Assembly: GCF_009831765.1 (NCBI RefSeq)
Contig: NZ_WSSB01000007.1
Coordinates: forward strand, 78,916 to 142,915
Length of the DNA: 64,000 nt
Origin: Craterilacuibacter sinensis
GTDB lineage: Bacteria > Pseudomonadota > Gammaproteobacteria > Burkholderiales > Chromobacteriaceae
Reading direction: 5' to 3'
The notes under the pieces were generated by a model. That model saw nothing but the letters and a program-made list of their open reading frames with translations, was not told the DNA's origin and did no database searches. Of the stretch, positions 8,560 to 16,924 are shown in pieces. The translations under genes and the position numbers were made by a program. Positions within the stretch are counted from its first letter, which is position 1. Every line of letters starts with the position of its first letter.

Positions 8560-9894
8560 ATGTTTCAACAAAATCTAGATTGGCTGCGCGAACACCGTAT
8601 CACCGAAATGGAGTGCATTGTCCCGGACATGACGGGGGTGGCACGAGGCAAGATTGTGCCCAAGGATAAATTCATCAGCGAAACGGAAATGCGTCTTCCG
8701 GAGGCGGTGCTGATGCAGACCGTGACCGGTGACTATCCGGATGACAGTATGCTGGATCTGACCGATCCGGACATGGTGCTGCAGCCGGACCCAACCACCT
8801 TGCGTCTGGTGCCATGGGCGACCGATCCGACGGCACAGTTGATCTATGACTGCTTCCGCGCTGACGGCTCGCCGGTAGATGTGGCACCACGCAATGTCTT
8901 GCGCCGCGTGCTGTCCCTGTATGACGCCAAGGGCTGGGCGCCCGTGGTGGCGCCCGAGATGGAGTTTTACCTGCTGTCGCCTAACCCGGACCCGGATATT
9001 CCGTTGGCGCCGCCGGTGGGGCGTACTGGCCGCGCAGAATTCGGCCGTCGCTCTTATGCCATCGATGCGGTCAACGAGTTCGATCCTTTGTTCGAGGACA
9101 TCTATGACTATTGCCATGCGCAGAATCTGGAAGTCGATACGCTGATTCACGAAGTCGGCACCGCGCAGATGGAAATCAACTTCCTGCATGGTGATGCGAT
9201 GTCGCTGGCAGATCAGGTTTTCTTGTTCAAACGCACCGTGCGTGAAGCTGCATTCCGTCACAATATGTACGCGACCTTTATGGCCAAGCCGATGGAGAAC
9301 GAGCCGGGCAGTGCCATGCATATTCACCAGAGTCTGGCGGACAAGGAAACCGGCAAGAATATTTTCAGCAATGCGGATGGCTCCCCATCAGATCTGTTCT
9401 TCAATTTTATTGCCGGACTGCAACACTATCTGCCGGAGGTGATGCCGCTGTTTGCGCCGTATGTGAACTCGTTCCGCCGTCTGTCGCCTTATATGGCGGC
9501 GCCGACCAACGTCGAGTGGGGCTACGACAACCGTACTGTCGGCCTGCGCGTGCCGCATTCCAGCCCGGCCGGCCGTCGTGTGGAAAACCGTGTGCCGGGG
9601 GTGGATGTCAACCCGTATATCGCCATGGCCGCGACCCTGGCATGTGGTTATCTTGGCATTATCAAGAATATGAAGCCGCGTGACCCGTGCCAGAGCGATG
9701 CGTATGAGTTGCCTTACCAGTTCCCGCATTCCACCGAAGAGTCTTTGGTGCGTCTGGCGCGTTGCGAAGATATCGCCGAAATTCTGGGGCCGCGCTTCGT
9801 GAAAATGTATGTAGGGATGAAGCAGAAGGAGTTCTCCGAATACTTCCGCGTGATCAGCCCGTGGGAGCGCAAGTTCCTGCTGTTGCATGTCTAA
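8560..9894 (+). CDS. puuA: Glutamine-synthetase-family gamma-glutamylpolyamine synthetase (PuuA-like)
   Basis: 444 residues from the ATG at 8560, chosen because AAGGGAAG lies just upstream; the longer open frame would overlap puuD. GS beta-grasp N terminus (MECIVPDMTGVARGK) and catalytic domain motifs EMEFYL (about 135), HEVGTAQMEINF (about 200), GSAMHIHQSL (about 250) and NRTVGLRVP plus ENRVPGVDVNPYIAMAA (about 320-350) give the ATP, metal and glutamate sites. PuuA/SpuI-type enzymes ligate glutamate to putrescine or related amines using ATP. Located in the puu operon. It could instead prefer another mono- or diamine, since substrate choice in this family is not readable from motifs. Confidence 0.82.
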   Translation: MFQQNLDWLREHRITEMECIVPDMTGVARGKIVPKDKFISETEMRLPEAVLMQTVTGDYPDDSMLDLTDPDMVLQPDPTTLRLVPWATDPTAQLIYDCFRADGSPVDVAPRNVLRRVLSLYDAKGWAPVVAPEMEFYLLSPNPDPDIPLAPPVGRTGRAEFGRRSYAIDAVNEFDPLFEDIYDYCHAQNLEVDTLIHEVGTAQMEINFLHGDAMSLADQVFLFKRTVREAAFRHNMYATFMAKPMENEPGSAMHIHQSLADKETGKNIFSNADGSPSDLFFNFIAGLQHYLPEVMPLFAPYVNSFRRLSPYMAAPTNVEWGYDNRTVGLRVPHSSPAGRRVENRVPGVDVNPYIAMAATLACGYLGIIKNMKPRDPCQSDAYELPYQFPHSTEESLVRLARCEDIAEILGPRFVKMYVGMKQKEFSEYFRVISPWERKFLLLHV

Positions 9895-9912
9895 CCCTGT
9901 CGTATAAACCAG

Positions 9913-9935
9913 ACACCCGCTGCGGCGGGTGTTTT
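9913..9935 (+). terminator. Intercistronic hairpin, possible partial terminator
   Basis: ACACCCGC / GCGGGTGT stem (9913-9920, 9925-9932) with a 4-nt loop and TTTT. It sits between the puuA-like gene and spuC and may reduce spuC read-through, or mark a 3' end processed inside the operon. Confidence 0.65.
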
Positions 9936-9952
9936 GCTAAGAGGAGAAACTG

Positions 9953-11329
9953 ATGAGCCAGCAACATACCACCCAGGATTGGCGCGCCATGGATGCCGCC
10001 CACCACCTGCACCCGTTTTCCGATACCAAGGGGCTGAACGCGCAAGGCGCACGCGTGATCACCCATGCTGACGGTATTTACTTGTGGGATTCGGAAGGCA
10101 ACAAGATTACCGACGGCATGGCCGGACTGTGGTGCGTGAATATCGGTTACGGTCGTAAGGATCTGCCTGAAGTGGCCAAGCGCCAGATGGAAGAGCTGGC
10201 TTATTACAATACCTTCTTCAAGACCACCCACCCCAAGGTGGCGGAACTGTCGGCCCTGCTGGCCAGCGTCGCACCGGATGGTTTCGAGCATGTGTTTTAT
10301 ACCAACTCGGGCTCGGAGTCGGTCGATACTATGATTCGCATGGTGCGCCATTACTGGAGTTCGGTCGGAAAGCCGGAGAAAAAGGTGCTGATCGGGCGCT
10401 GGAACGGTTATCACGGCTCGACTATAGGTGGCGCCAGTCTAGGCGGCATGAGCTATATGCACGAGCAGGGTGATCTGCCGATTCCCGGCATCGCTCACGT
10501 CGAGCAGCCTTGGTATTACAAGCATGGCAAGGATTTGACGCCGGAAGAATTCGGCATTCAAGCGGCGCAGTGGATAGAGGCCAAGATACTGGAAGTCGGT
10601 GCTGACAAGGTAGCGGCCTTTGTCGGCGAGCCTGTTCAGGGTGCGGGCGGTGTGATTATTCCGCCATCGACCTACTGGCCTGAAGTCGAGCGCATCTGCC
10701 GCAAGTATGATGTGTTGCTGGTTGCCGATGAGGTGATCTGTGGTTTCGGCCGTACCGGCGAATGGTTCGGCCAGACACATTTCGGCTTCAAGCCCGATAT
10801 GTTTACCACGGCCAAGGGATTGTCATCCGGCTACTTGCCTATCGGTGCGGTTTTTGTCGGAGAGCGCGTGGCACGCGGTCTGATCGAAGAGGGGGGGGAT
10901 TTCAATCACGGATTTACCTACTCCGGTCATCCGGTGTGTGCCGCCGTTGCACATGCCAACGTAGCGGCACTGCGTGACGAGGGTATCGTTGAACGGGTCA
11001 AGAACGCGACCGGCCCCTATATGCAGCAGCGTTGGCGCGAGGTGTTTGGCCAGTTTGCCCATGTGGACGATGTGCGCGGGGTTGGCCTGATTCAGGCATT
11101 CACGCTGGTGAAAAACAAGGCGACGCGTGAGCTGTTTGATAACTGGGGGGAGGCAGGTACGCAGTGTCGCGATATTTTCTTCAAGCACAACCTGATTATG
11201 CGCGCCTGCGGTGACCATATCGTGTGTGCACCGCCTTTGGTGATTACTAAGGCGGAAATCGATGCCATGCTGGAAACTGCGGTAGCCTGCTTGCGGGAGT
11301 TTGAGCAGCTTGTTGCTGCGCGGTCGTAA
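9953..11329 (+). CDS. spuC: Putrescine-pyruvate aminotransferase (class III PLP)
   Basis: 458 residues, class III aminotransferase. Recognised by DGMAGLWCVNIGYGR (about 55-70), YTNSGSESVDT (PLP phosphate site, about 120), VGEPVQGAGG, LVADEVICGFGRTG (Asp binding the PLP pyridine) and the PLP lysine in TTAKGLSSGYLPIGA near residue 288. SpuC of Pseudomonas transfers the amino group of putrescine (and some other amines) to pyruvate, giving 4-aminobutyraldehyde and alanine. Ribosome site AGAGGAG precedes the ATG. The gene closes the ald-puuD-puuA run after an intercistronic hairpin; a strong terminator follows. Omega-aminotransferases of this group vary in amine specificity. Confidence 0.88.
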   Translation: MSQQHTTQDWRAMDAAHHLHPFSDTKGLNAQGARVITHADGIYLWDSEGNKITDGMAGLWCVNIGYGRKDLPEVAKRQMEELAYYNTFFKTTHPKVAELSALLASVAPDGFEHVFYTNSGSESVDTMIRMVRHYWSSVGKPEKKVLIGRWNGYHGSTIGGASLGGMSYMHEQGDLPIPGIAHVEQPWYYKHGKDLTPEEFGIQAAQWIEAKILEVGADKVAAFVGEPVQGAGGVIIPPSTYWPEVERICRKYDVLLVADEVICGFGRTGEWFGQTHFGFKPDMFTTAKGLSSGYLPIGAVFVGERVARGLIEEGGDFNHGFTYSGHPVCAAVAHANVAALRDEGIVERVKNATGPYMQQRWREVFGQFAHVDDVRGVGLIQAFTLVKNKATRELFDNWGEAGTQCRDIFFKHNLIMRACGDHIVCAPPLVITKAEIDAMLETAVACLREFEQLVAARS

Positions 11330-11349
11330 ATTTTTAAGGGTGGCGGATT

Positions 11350-11410
11350 CGGGGAGTCTGGGCTTTGGTCGCTGCACGTAGCGGTTAGGGCTCTGACTCC
11401 CCGTATTTTT
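11350..11410 (+). terminator. Intrinsic terminator after spuC
   Basis: Arms CGGGGAGTC (11350-11358) and GACTCCCCG (11395-11403), followed by TATTTTT. The large loop could hold a second small stem. Confidence 0.75.
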
Positions 11411-11447
11411 CATTGCTTGATCTGTTGGGTGCAATAAGTTTCGCTAT

Positions 11448-11567
11448 CTAGTCTTTTTCTTTCAATAAAAAGCGTTTGAGTATGTACAGGATGGCGAACT
11501 GCAGTACGACAATGATGGCTATAGAAAAAATGATTTCCCATACTACACTGCTGAACCATTCGCGCAT
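11448..11567 (-). CDS. Small single-pass membrane peptide, 39 aa
   Basis: ATG at 11565-11567 (minus) with an excellent ribosome site (GGAGG, 7 nt spacer) and stop TAG at 11448-11450. The product begins MREWFSSVVWEIIFSIAIIV and continues VLQFAILYILKRFLLKEKD: a short amphipathic N terminus, one hydrophobic segment of about 20 residues, then a Lys/Arg-rich tail, so an N-out or N-in/C-in single-span inner-membrane peptide. I do not recognise a family. It is flanked by the spuC terminator on one side and an empty AT-rich stretch on the other, so it is its own unit. Coding is supported by the ribosome site and by the clean hydrophobic pattern; chance cannot be excluded at this length. Confidence 0.6.
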   Translation of the reverse strand: MREWFSSVVWEIIFSIAIIVVLQFAILYILKRFLLKEKD

Positions 11568-12198
11568 CGTGTGCCCTCCTGCCCCTCTTTTGTTGATCAA
11601 TAGCCTGCATCGGTCATGACTGGGTGTGCCGGCTTTAGTGCTTGGAATGGGTAGGTGTGTGACTTTGATTGTGCTTTGATTTTGTTATGGTTTCATGAGT
11701 TTAGTGTATTAAGTTTGTGTTTTTATAAGTGAAAGATGGTTGGAAAGTTGCTGATGTACCTTTGGTTTTCGTTGTCTGATTGTTTTTGCTGCTGGCGCCA
11801 AGGTACTTAAGTTTAATTTAATCAATGGCTTGTCTTGTTTTCTTTGATTTTTACGCGAGGGTGCGAGTCGCAATATGTGGATGATGGTTGAATGCTGCCC
11901 CCGGTCTGTTTTTAATCATTGCTGTTGTTTGCGTGCAACTTTGCGTGGCCGTTTGAAAATGGGTTTTGGTCTGGGTGCCGGTGCGGTAGTGGCCAAACGC
12001 GGCATTGGCTTGATGCATGATATGTCGTTGATGCTTATGGCGGGTGTTGTCACATTTGCTTACGGGTGACTATCGCTATAGGGTGTAATACAATAAAAAA
12101 AGTTTCTTATTTGCTAGTGTCGAGTGCACTGTCCATAGCCTTGGTATTGCGACGGGTGTGTATGTCCGGCTTAGCTTCAGCTTTCCCCAAGGGTATAC
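11568..12198. other. Gene-poor, T-rich intergenic region upstream of motA
   Basis: 631 nt without a convincing gene. The plus strand is strikingly T-rich. An open frame ending at 12069 contains a Gly/Ala-rich stretch but has no ribosome site. I see no sigma-28 (TAAA-N15-GCCGATAA) flagellar promoter before motA and no known riboswitch. It should hold the promoters of motA (rightward) and of the 39-residue peptide (leftward). Confidence 0.5.
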
Positions 12199-13059
12199 AT
12201 GTTTATTCCTATCGGTTATGTGGTCATTCTGGCAGCCTGTTTCGGGGGGTTTGCGCTGGCAGGGGGGCATCTGGCATCGCTGTTTCAGCCTGTCGAATTG
12301 CTAATTATTGGTGGTGCCGGTTTTGGTGCTTTTTTGGCTGCACATGGTGGCGCGCCACTAAAAGCAACCGGAAAAGCATTGCCCAAGGTATTCAAGGCCT
12401 CGCCTTACAGCAAGGCCTTCTATATGGATTTGTTTGCTCTGCTTTTCGAGATCCTGGCCAAGGTCAGGAAAGAGGGCTTGATGTCGGTCGAGGCGGATGT
12501 CGAGGCGCCAGAGAGTAGTCCTTTGTTTGCTAAGTATCCGGCGATTCTGGCAGATCATCATGTGGTTGAGTTTATTACCGATTATTTGCGCCTGATGGTC
12601 GGAGGCAGCCTGAATGCCTTCGAGATTGAAAACCTGATGGATGTCGAACTGGAAACGCACCATCACGAAGCCGAGGTGCCGATTGGTGCGGTGAAGAGCC
12701 TGGCCGACGGCCTGCCGGCTTTCGGTATCGTGGCGGCCGTGATGGGGGTGGTGCATACCATGGAGTCGGTGGGTTTGCCGCCGGCTGAACTTGGCAAGCT
12801 GATCGGTGCTGCGCTGGTGGGCACATTTGTCGGTATTTTGCTGGCCTATGGCTTTGTCGCACCAATTGCAACGGCGATGGAGCACAAGCTGGCTGACCAG
12901 ACCCGAGTTTTCCAGACGATCAAGGTGACTTTACTGGCAAGCCTGAATGGCTATGCGCCGCAGGTCGCCGTTGAGTTTGGCCGCAAGGCGCTGGCCGGGC
13001 AGGATCGTCCTTCGTTCCGCGAGCTGGAAGAGCACGTCAAACAGGCCAAGGCCAAGTAA
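12199..13059 (+). CDS. motA: Flagellar motor stator protein MotA
   Basis: 286 residues with four membrane segments (about 1-22, 33-50, 170-190, 205-225) and a large cytoplasmic loop. The conserved loop-to-TM3 sequence LADGLPAFGIVAAVMGVVHTM has Pro at position 173, the same number as the functional Pro173 of E. coli MotA, and VGTFVGILLAYGFVAP marks TM4. MotA forms a pentamer round a MotB dimer in the inner membrane and couples proton flow to rotation of the flagellum. It is followed after 15 nt by motB. No other flagellar gene is in the window. The start ATG follows CCCCAAGGG, a weak ribosome site. Confidence 0.94.
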   Translation: MFIPIGYVVILAACFGGFALAGGHLASLFQPVELLIIGGAGFGAFLAAHGGAPLKATGKALPKVFKASPYSKAFYMDLFALLFEILAKVRKEGLMSVEADVEAPESSPLFAKYPAILADHHVVEFITDYLRLMVGGSLNAFEIENLMDVELETHHHEAEVPIGAVKSLADGLPAFGIVAAVMGVVHTMESVGLPPAELGKLIGAALVGTFVGILLAYGFVAPIATAMEHKLADQTRVFQTIKVTLLASLNGYAPQVAVEFGRKALAGQDRPSFRELEEHVKQAKAK

Positions 13060-13074
13060 GGCAGGGAAGACAAT

Positions 13075-13977
13075 ATGGCTGACGAATCTCAACGCCCCAT
13101 TATCGTCAAGCGCATCAAGAAGGGTGGTCATGGTCATCACGGCGGCGCATGGAAAATTGCGTACGCCGACTTTATGACCGCCATGATGGCTTTTTTCCTG
13201 CTGATGTGGCTGCTGGGGTCTGCGTCTCAAGGCACGCTCAATGGTATTGCCGAGTATTTCAAAACCCCGCTTAAGGTGGCGCTGTCCGGAGGATCTGGTG
13301 CCGGAGATGCCACCTCCATGATCAAAGGGGGGGGTACCGATCTCACCCGTCAGGCGGGGCAGGTGAAGCGCGGCTACAAACATCCGGCTGAACTGGCGCA
13401 GGAAAAGCAGCGCCTGCAGGCGCTGCAGCAAAAAATTCAGGCCGATATCAATACCAGCAATGTGCTGAAATTTTACAAGAACCAACTGCGGCTGGAAATG
13501 ACACCGGACGGTTTGAAAATCCAGATTGTGGATGAAAAAAACCGCCCTATGTTTGCGTCAGGCAGTGCCGATATTCTGCCGCATACGCGCGAAATTCTGC
13601 GCGAACTGGGTTATGAGCTCAATGCCGTGCCCAATATGTTGAGTGTGTCCGGGCATACCGATGCGGCGCCTTTTGCCGGGGGGCAAAAGGGCTATAGCAA
13701 TTGGGAGCTTTCGGCGGATCGGGCCAATGCTGCCCGGCGCGAGCTTTTGCTGGGCGGGATGGATCCGGTCAAGATCCTGCGTGTGGTGGGCTTGGCTAAT
13801 GCCAATCCGCTGATACCGCAAAACCAGTTCAGCCCGGAAAACCGCCGTATTGCCATTGTGATTCTGAATGATGATGCGGTCGACCGTATACGTAGTGATG
13901 GCTTAAGCGCTGCGCAACATACGGCTGCTGACGTGGCATCGGAGCCTGTCGCAACTGCGGCAGGCGGCGAACACTGA
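13075..13977 (+). CDS. motB: Flagellar motor stator protein MotB
   Basis: 300 residues. A basic N terminus, then one membrane helix (ADFMTAMMAFFLLMWLLG) carrying Asp32, the proton-carrying residue, at the same number as in E. coli. The C-terminal half is an OmpA/MotB peptidoglycan-binding domain: GSADILPHT (about 162), SVSGHTDAAPF (about 190), NWELSADRANAARR (about 210) and ENRRIAIVI (about 258). It anchors the stator to the cell wall. Good ribosome site (GGGAAGAC). Transcribed with motA; the following methyltransferase starts almost at its stop codon. Confidence 0.94.
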   Translation: MADESQRPIIVKRIKKGGHGHHGGAWKIAYADFMTAMMAFFLLMWLLGSASQGTLNGIAEYFKTPLKVALSGGSGAGDATSMIKGGGTDLTRQAGQVKRGYKHPAELAQEKQRLQALQQKIQADINTSNVLKFYKNQLRLEMTPDGLKIQIVDEKNRPMFASGSADILPHTREILRELGYELNAVPNMLSVSGHTDAAPFAGGQKGYSNWELSADRANAARRELLLGGMDPVKILRVVGLANANPLIPQNQFSPENRRIAIVILNDDAVDRIRSDGLSAAQHTAADVASEPVATAAGGEH

Positions 13978-13979
13978 TC

Positions 13980-14717
13980 GTGTTGCTGATGCGAGCTGCG
14001 TTGCTTGCCCTGTCGGCTGCTGTCTTGGCGTGGTTGGTCTATGCGCCGGCCACGCAGCCGCTGGCCTGGTGTGCGCTGCAAGCTGGTATCGTATTGCTGT
14101 TGGCGCATCTGTTCCGTCTTACTGTGCTTGCTGCGCTGTTCTCTGCCGGCCTGTTTCCCTTGCTGGTGTTGGCGTTGTGGCTGGATCTTCCGGCTTGGTC
14201 ATATGCGCTGGCCGCAGCGCTGACTTTTGGTCTTTCACGCAATGCCTTATTTGAGCGGGTGCCGTTTTACCTGTCGTCAGACGAGGCCTGCCGGGTGCTC
14301 TCCATATGGCTGCCTTTTGGTGTGCGCGTGCTTGATGCGGGTAGTGGCGATGGCCGGGCGGTGTTGCTGTTGGCGCATCTGCGGCCAGATATTGAGGTGG
14401 TGGGTATGGAGAATGCCTGCTTGCCCTATCTGTTTGCACGTTTGCGCTGGCGTCTGGCTGGCTCTCCGGCCAATGCCAAGCTATGTTATGGCAGTTTTTG
14501 GCAGGCAAAATGGGGTGAGTATGATGTGGTCTATGCCTTTCTTTCCCCCGCCCCGATGCCGCGGCTGTGGCAGGTGTTTAGTGCGGGTGCGGGCGCTGAT
14601 GCAGTGTTGATCAGCAATACCTTTGCCATTCCGGGCGTGCCTGCCAATGAAGTTCTGGTATTGTCCGGGCCTTTGCAGCGCGAGCTTCTTATCTGGCGTC
14701 ATCCCCATGCAACTTGA
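13980..14717 (+). CDS. Membrane-anchored class I SAM-dependent methyltransferase-like protein
   Basis: 245 residues from GTG at 13980 (an ATG at 13989 is equally possible). Two or three hydrophobic helices fill the first 85 residues; then a Rossmann methyltransferase core begins with VRVLDAGSGDGRAVLLLAHL (SAM motif I, about 112-130), with VVGMEN (acidic residue of motif II) and YDVVYAFLSPAPMPRLW (motif IV). Substrate unknown. Its start lies 3 nt after the motB stop and its end overlaps the next gene by 11 nt, so motA-motB-this gene-HDOD gene look like one transcript. Annotation as a methyltransferase rests on the motif only; orthologues are often called class I SAM-dependent methyltransferase. 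Confidence 0.7.
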   Translation: MLLMRAALLALSAAVLAWLVYAPATQPLAWCALQAGIVLLLAHLFRLTVLAALFSAGLFPLLVLALWLDLPAWSYALAAALTFGLSRNALFERVPFYLSSDEACRVLSIWLPFGVRVLDAGSGDGRAVLLLAHLRPDIEVVGMENACLPYLFARLRWRLAGSPANAKLCYGSFWQAKWGEYDVVYAFLSPAPMPRLWQVFSAGAGADAVLISNTFAIPGVPANEVLVLSGPLQRELLIWRHPHAT

Positions 14718-16035
14718 CACTTGGCTGGCTTCTGTTGCTGTACAGCGCTGGCCTGTCCTGCCGCAAACGCATGCGCGTATACGGCAGGAGCTGGCGCGTG
14801 GTAGCGAACGCTTACGTTTCGAGGTGCTGGCCAATCTGACATTGTCCGATCCGTTTTTGCTGCTGGATTTGTTGCGCCTGATGGCGACTTCCACCGCCTT
14901 GCAACGTAGTGGCAGCTTGCCTGCGGTCGAGCAGATGCTGATGGTGGTGGGCAGCGAGCGCATTATGATGCGTTATCGCCAGTTGACGGCCTGGCCTGAA
15001 CCTGCTGACCGGCATGAGTTTGCCGTGCAGGAGGAAGTGGCCGGCCTGATGGGGCGTGCGCGCATCTCCGCACTGATTGTCAAAGCCTGGTTGTCCCTTG
15101 CAGGGGAGCACAAGGTCGAAGACAGTTTTGTTGCCGCCGAGATTTACAACTTGCCGGCATGCCTGTATCTGTTGCAGCACCAGGTGCGGCTAAAAAAGCC
15201 GGCGCTACAGCAGATGGCAGAGCAATTCGCCATGGATTATCCGCCGCTCTTGGCTGCGTTTATCCAGCGCATGCCTCTGCCTGAGGGCTTGAATGCGCTG
15301 CTGGGTAGTGGTGTGCCTGGCCGGCATCGCCAGTTGCTTAAACTTGCCGTTGCTTGTGCCGAGGGGCTGGATCAAGGATGGTGGCGTCCTGCGTGGCAGG
15401 CGGGGGTTTCGGCGGCCGCTCATTTGATGGGTGTAACCTATTCCGAGGCTTACCAGGCCGTAGTGCATGCCGTTTTACAGGTGGCACGCAACCCGCAGGC
15501 GCCTGCTTATACTTTTGCTGCCCGCCGTTTTCTGGCCATGGAAGGGGATATTCCGCTAGCCGATGAGCCATGCTTGCCGCCCTCGCTGGATGTAGCTGCG
15601 CGTACCGATCTGGCTATACGGGGCGCCTTGCGCCATTTGGCTAATGATCTGGGGTTCGAGCGCGTGTTGTTTTATCGCTTGAATGAAGCGGGTGATACTT
15701 TGCGTTTGCAGTTCCAGATTGGTCTCAAGTCTGGCGATGTCCTATTGCAGCAAATGCCGCTGATGAAGCCGGATGGCTTGCCGGCTTTGCTGCTTGGCCG
15801 GCCTCAGGGTTTTTTGCTGACACTGGCGCTGCATGCGCGCTTGCAGGTGAAATACGCCGATGCCTGGTTGTCGGCATTGAGTGGAAATGATGTCGCCTTG
15901 CTGTCGGTTTATGCAGAAGGCCGGCCGCTGGGCCTGTTTGTGGTCGATAATGCCGGTTCCGGGCGCGCCATTGACGATGCCTGCTATCAACAATTCAAAT
16001 TACTGGCCGCCAGAGTGGCCAGTTTATCATTCTGA
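14707..16035 (+). CDS. HDOD-like domain protein
   Basis: 442 residues from the ATG at 14707; the longer frame would overlap the previous gene far more. The N-terminal half (about 15-220) looks like an HDOD domain: a helical HD-superfamily relative that has lost the metal-binding HD pair (LLDLLRLMATSTAL...; VEQMLMVVGSERIM; AEIYNLPACLYLLQH; MGVTYSEAYQAV). The C-terminal part (about 290-442) resembles a GAF-like sensor fold. HDOD proteins act in signalling, often linked with motility, chemotaxis or c-di-GMP. It overlaps the methyltransferase gene by 11 nt and is followed 3 nt later by an RNA methyltransferase gene. Family call is moderate; the function is unknown. Confidence 0.6.
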   Translation: MQLDTWLASVAVQRWPVLPQTHARIRQELARGSERLRFEVLANLTLSDPFLLLDLLRLMATSTALQRSGSLPAVEQMLMVVGSERIMMRYRQLTAWPEPADRHEFAVQEEVAGLMGRARISALIVKAWLSLAGEHKVEDSFVAAEIYNLPACLYLLQHQVRLKKPALQQMAEQFAMDYPPLLAAFIQRMPLPEGLNALLGSGVPGRHRQLLKLAVACAEGLDQGWWRPAWQAGVSAAAHLMGVTYSEAYQAVVHAVLQVARNPQAPAYTFAARRFLAMEGDIPLADEPCLPPSLDVAARTDLAIRGALRHLANDLGFERVLFYRLNEAGDTLRLQFQIGLKSGDVLLQQMPLMKPDGLPALLLGRPQGFLLTLALHARLQVKYADAWLSALSGNDVALLSVYAEGRPLGLFVVDNAGSGRAIDDACYQQFKLLAARVASLSF

Positions 16036-16038
16036 CGT

Positions 16039-16821
16039 ATGCAAAAGATTATCAGCTCTGCAAGTAACGAAGACCTCAAGCAATTGGCACGACTGGTGCA
16101 AAATGTACGCGAGCGGCGCAAGAGCCGGCAGATGGTGCTGGAGGGGATTCATCTGCTTGAGGCTGCGCTGGATGTTGCGCTGGTGCCGACGATGGTTTTT
16201 GTCAATGAAGATGCTGCGCAGCGATCCGACGTACAGGCTTTGTTGGCGCGCCTGCCTTCGGCAAGTGAGTGCATTCAGGTGGCGCGGGGCGTGTTTGCCA
16301 AGGTGACGGCGCTATCTAGCGCGCCCGAGGTGTTGGCGATTTGTCCGCGTCCCGAGGCGAGCAAGCCGCAGGAGGATGCCAGCCGCCTGCTGTTGGAAGA
16401 CATTCAGGATCCGGGCAATCTTGGCACGATTTTGCGCTCGGCCGCCGCTGCCGATGTGCGTGAGGTCTATCTGTCCAAAGGCTGTGTCGATGTGTTTTCC
16501 CCTAAGGTATTGCGCTCGGGCATGGGGGCGCATTTTGCATTGTCCATTCATGAAGGCGCCGATCTTGCCGCCGAATTGGCCGCTTTTACCGGACGTAAAC
16601 TGGTGACGCATCTGGCCGGAAGTACTTCGCTTTACGGGCAGGATTTGTCCGGGCCGATTGCGCTGGTCTTGGGCAATGAGGGGAGCGGGGTGTCTGATGC
16701 CTTGGTTAGTCTGTCTGACGTCCGTGTACGTATTCCGATGCCGGGGCATGCCGAGTCGCTGAATGTCGCGATGGCCGCCACGATCTGCCTGTTTGAGCGG
16801 GTGCGCCAATTGCAGTGCTAA
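16039..16821 (+). CDS. TrmH/SpoU-family RNA 2'-O-methyltransferase
   Basis: 260 residues. N-terminal substrate-binding domain (about 1-100; LARLVQNVRERRKSRQMVLEGIHL read in parts) and a C-terminal SPOUT knot with the three family motifs: EDIQDPGNLGTILRSA (motif 1, about 118), LVLGNEGSGVS (motif 2, about 208) and IPMPGHAESLNVAMA (motif 3, about 232). These enzymes methylate the 2'-OH of a specific rRNA or tRNA ribose using SAM. Which RNA is the target cannot be told from sequence. It follows the HDOD gene by 3 nt. Confidence 0.88.
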   Translation: MQKIISSASNEDLKQLARLVQNVRERRKSRQMVLEGIHLLEAALDVALVPTMVFVNEDAAQRSDVQALLARLPSASECIQVARGVFAKVTALSSAPEVLAICPRPEASKPQEDASRLLLEDIQDPGNLGTILRSAAAADVREVYLSKGCVDVFSPKVLRSGMGAHFALSIHEGADLAAELAAFTGRKLVTHLAGSTSLYGQDLSGPIALVLGNEGSGVSDALVSLSDVRVRIPMPGHAESLNVAMAATICLFERVRQLQC

Positions 16822-16924
16822 TTGTTCTGTAGTGTTACAGGGTGATTTGTGATTAATCGTAATCTATATTGGGTATTGGTTGACGGTGATATTCATCATC
16901 TGCACCGTGCACAAGGAGAGTGCG

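Noticed and set aside
11410-11610. 66-residue minus frame overlapping the 39-aa peptide in another frame
   Set aside because: No ribosome site and random composition; the 39-aa frame with GGAGG is preferred.
11875-12069. 64-residue plus-strand frame with Gly/Ala-rich tail before motA
   Set aside because: No ribosome site at either ATG, odd Cys/Met content, and T-rich codon use unlike neighbours.
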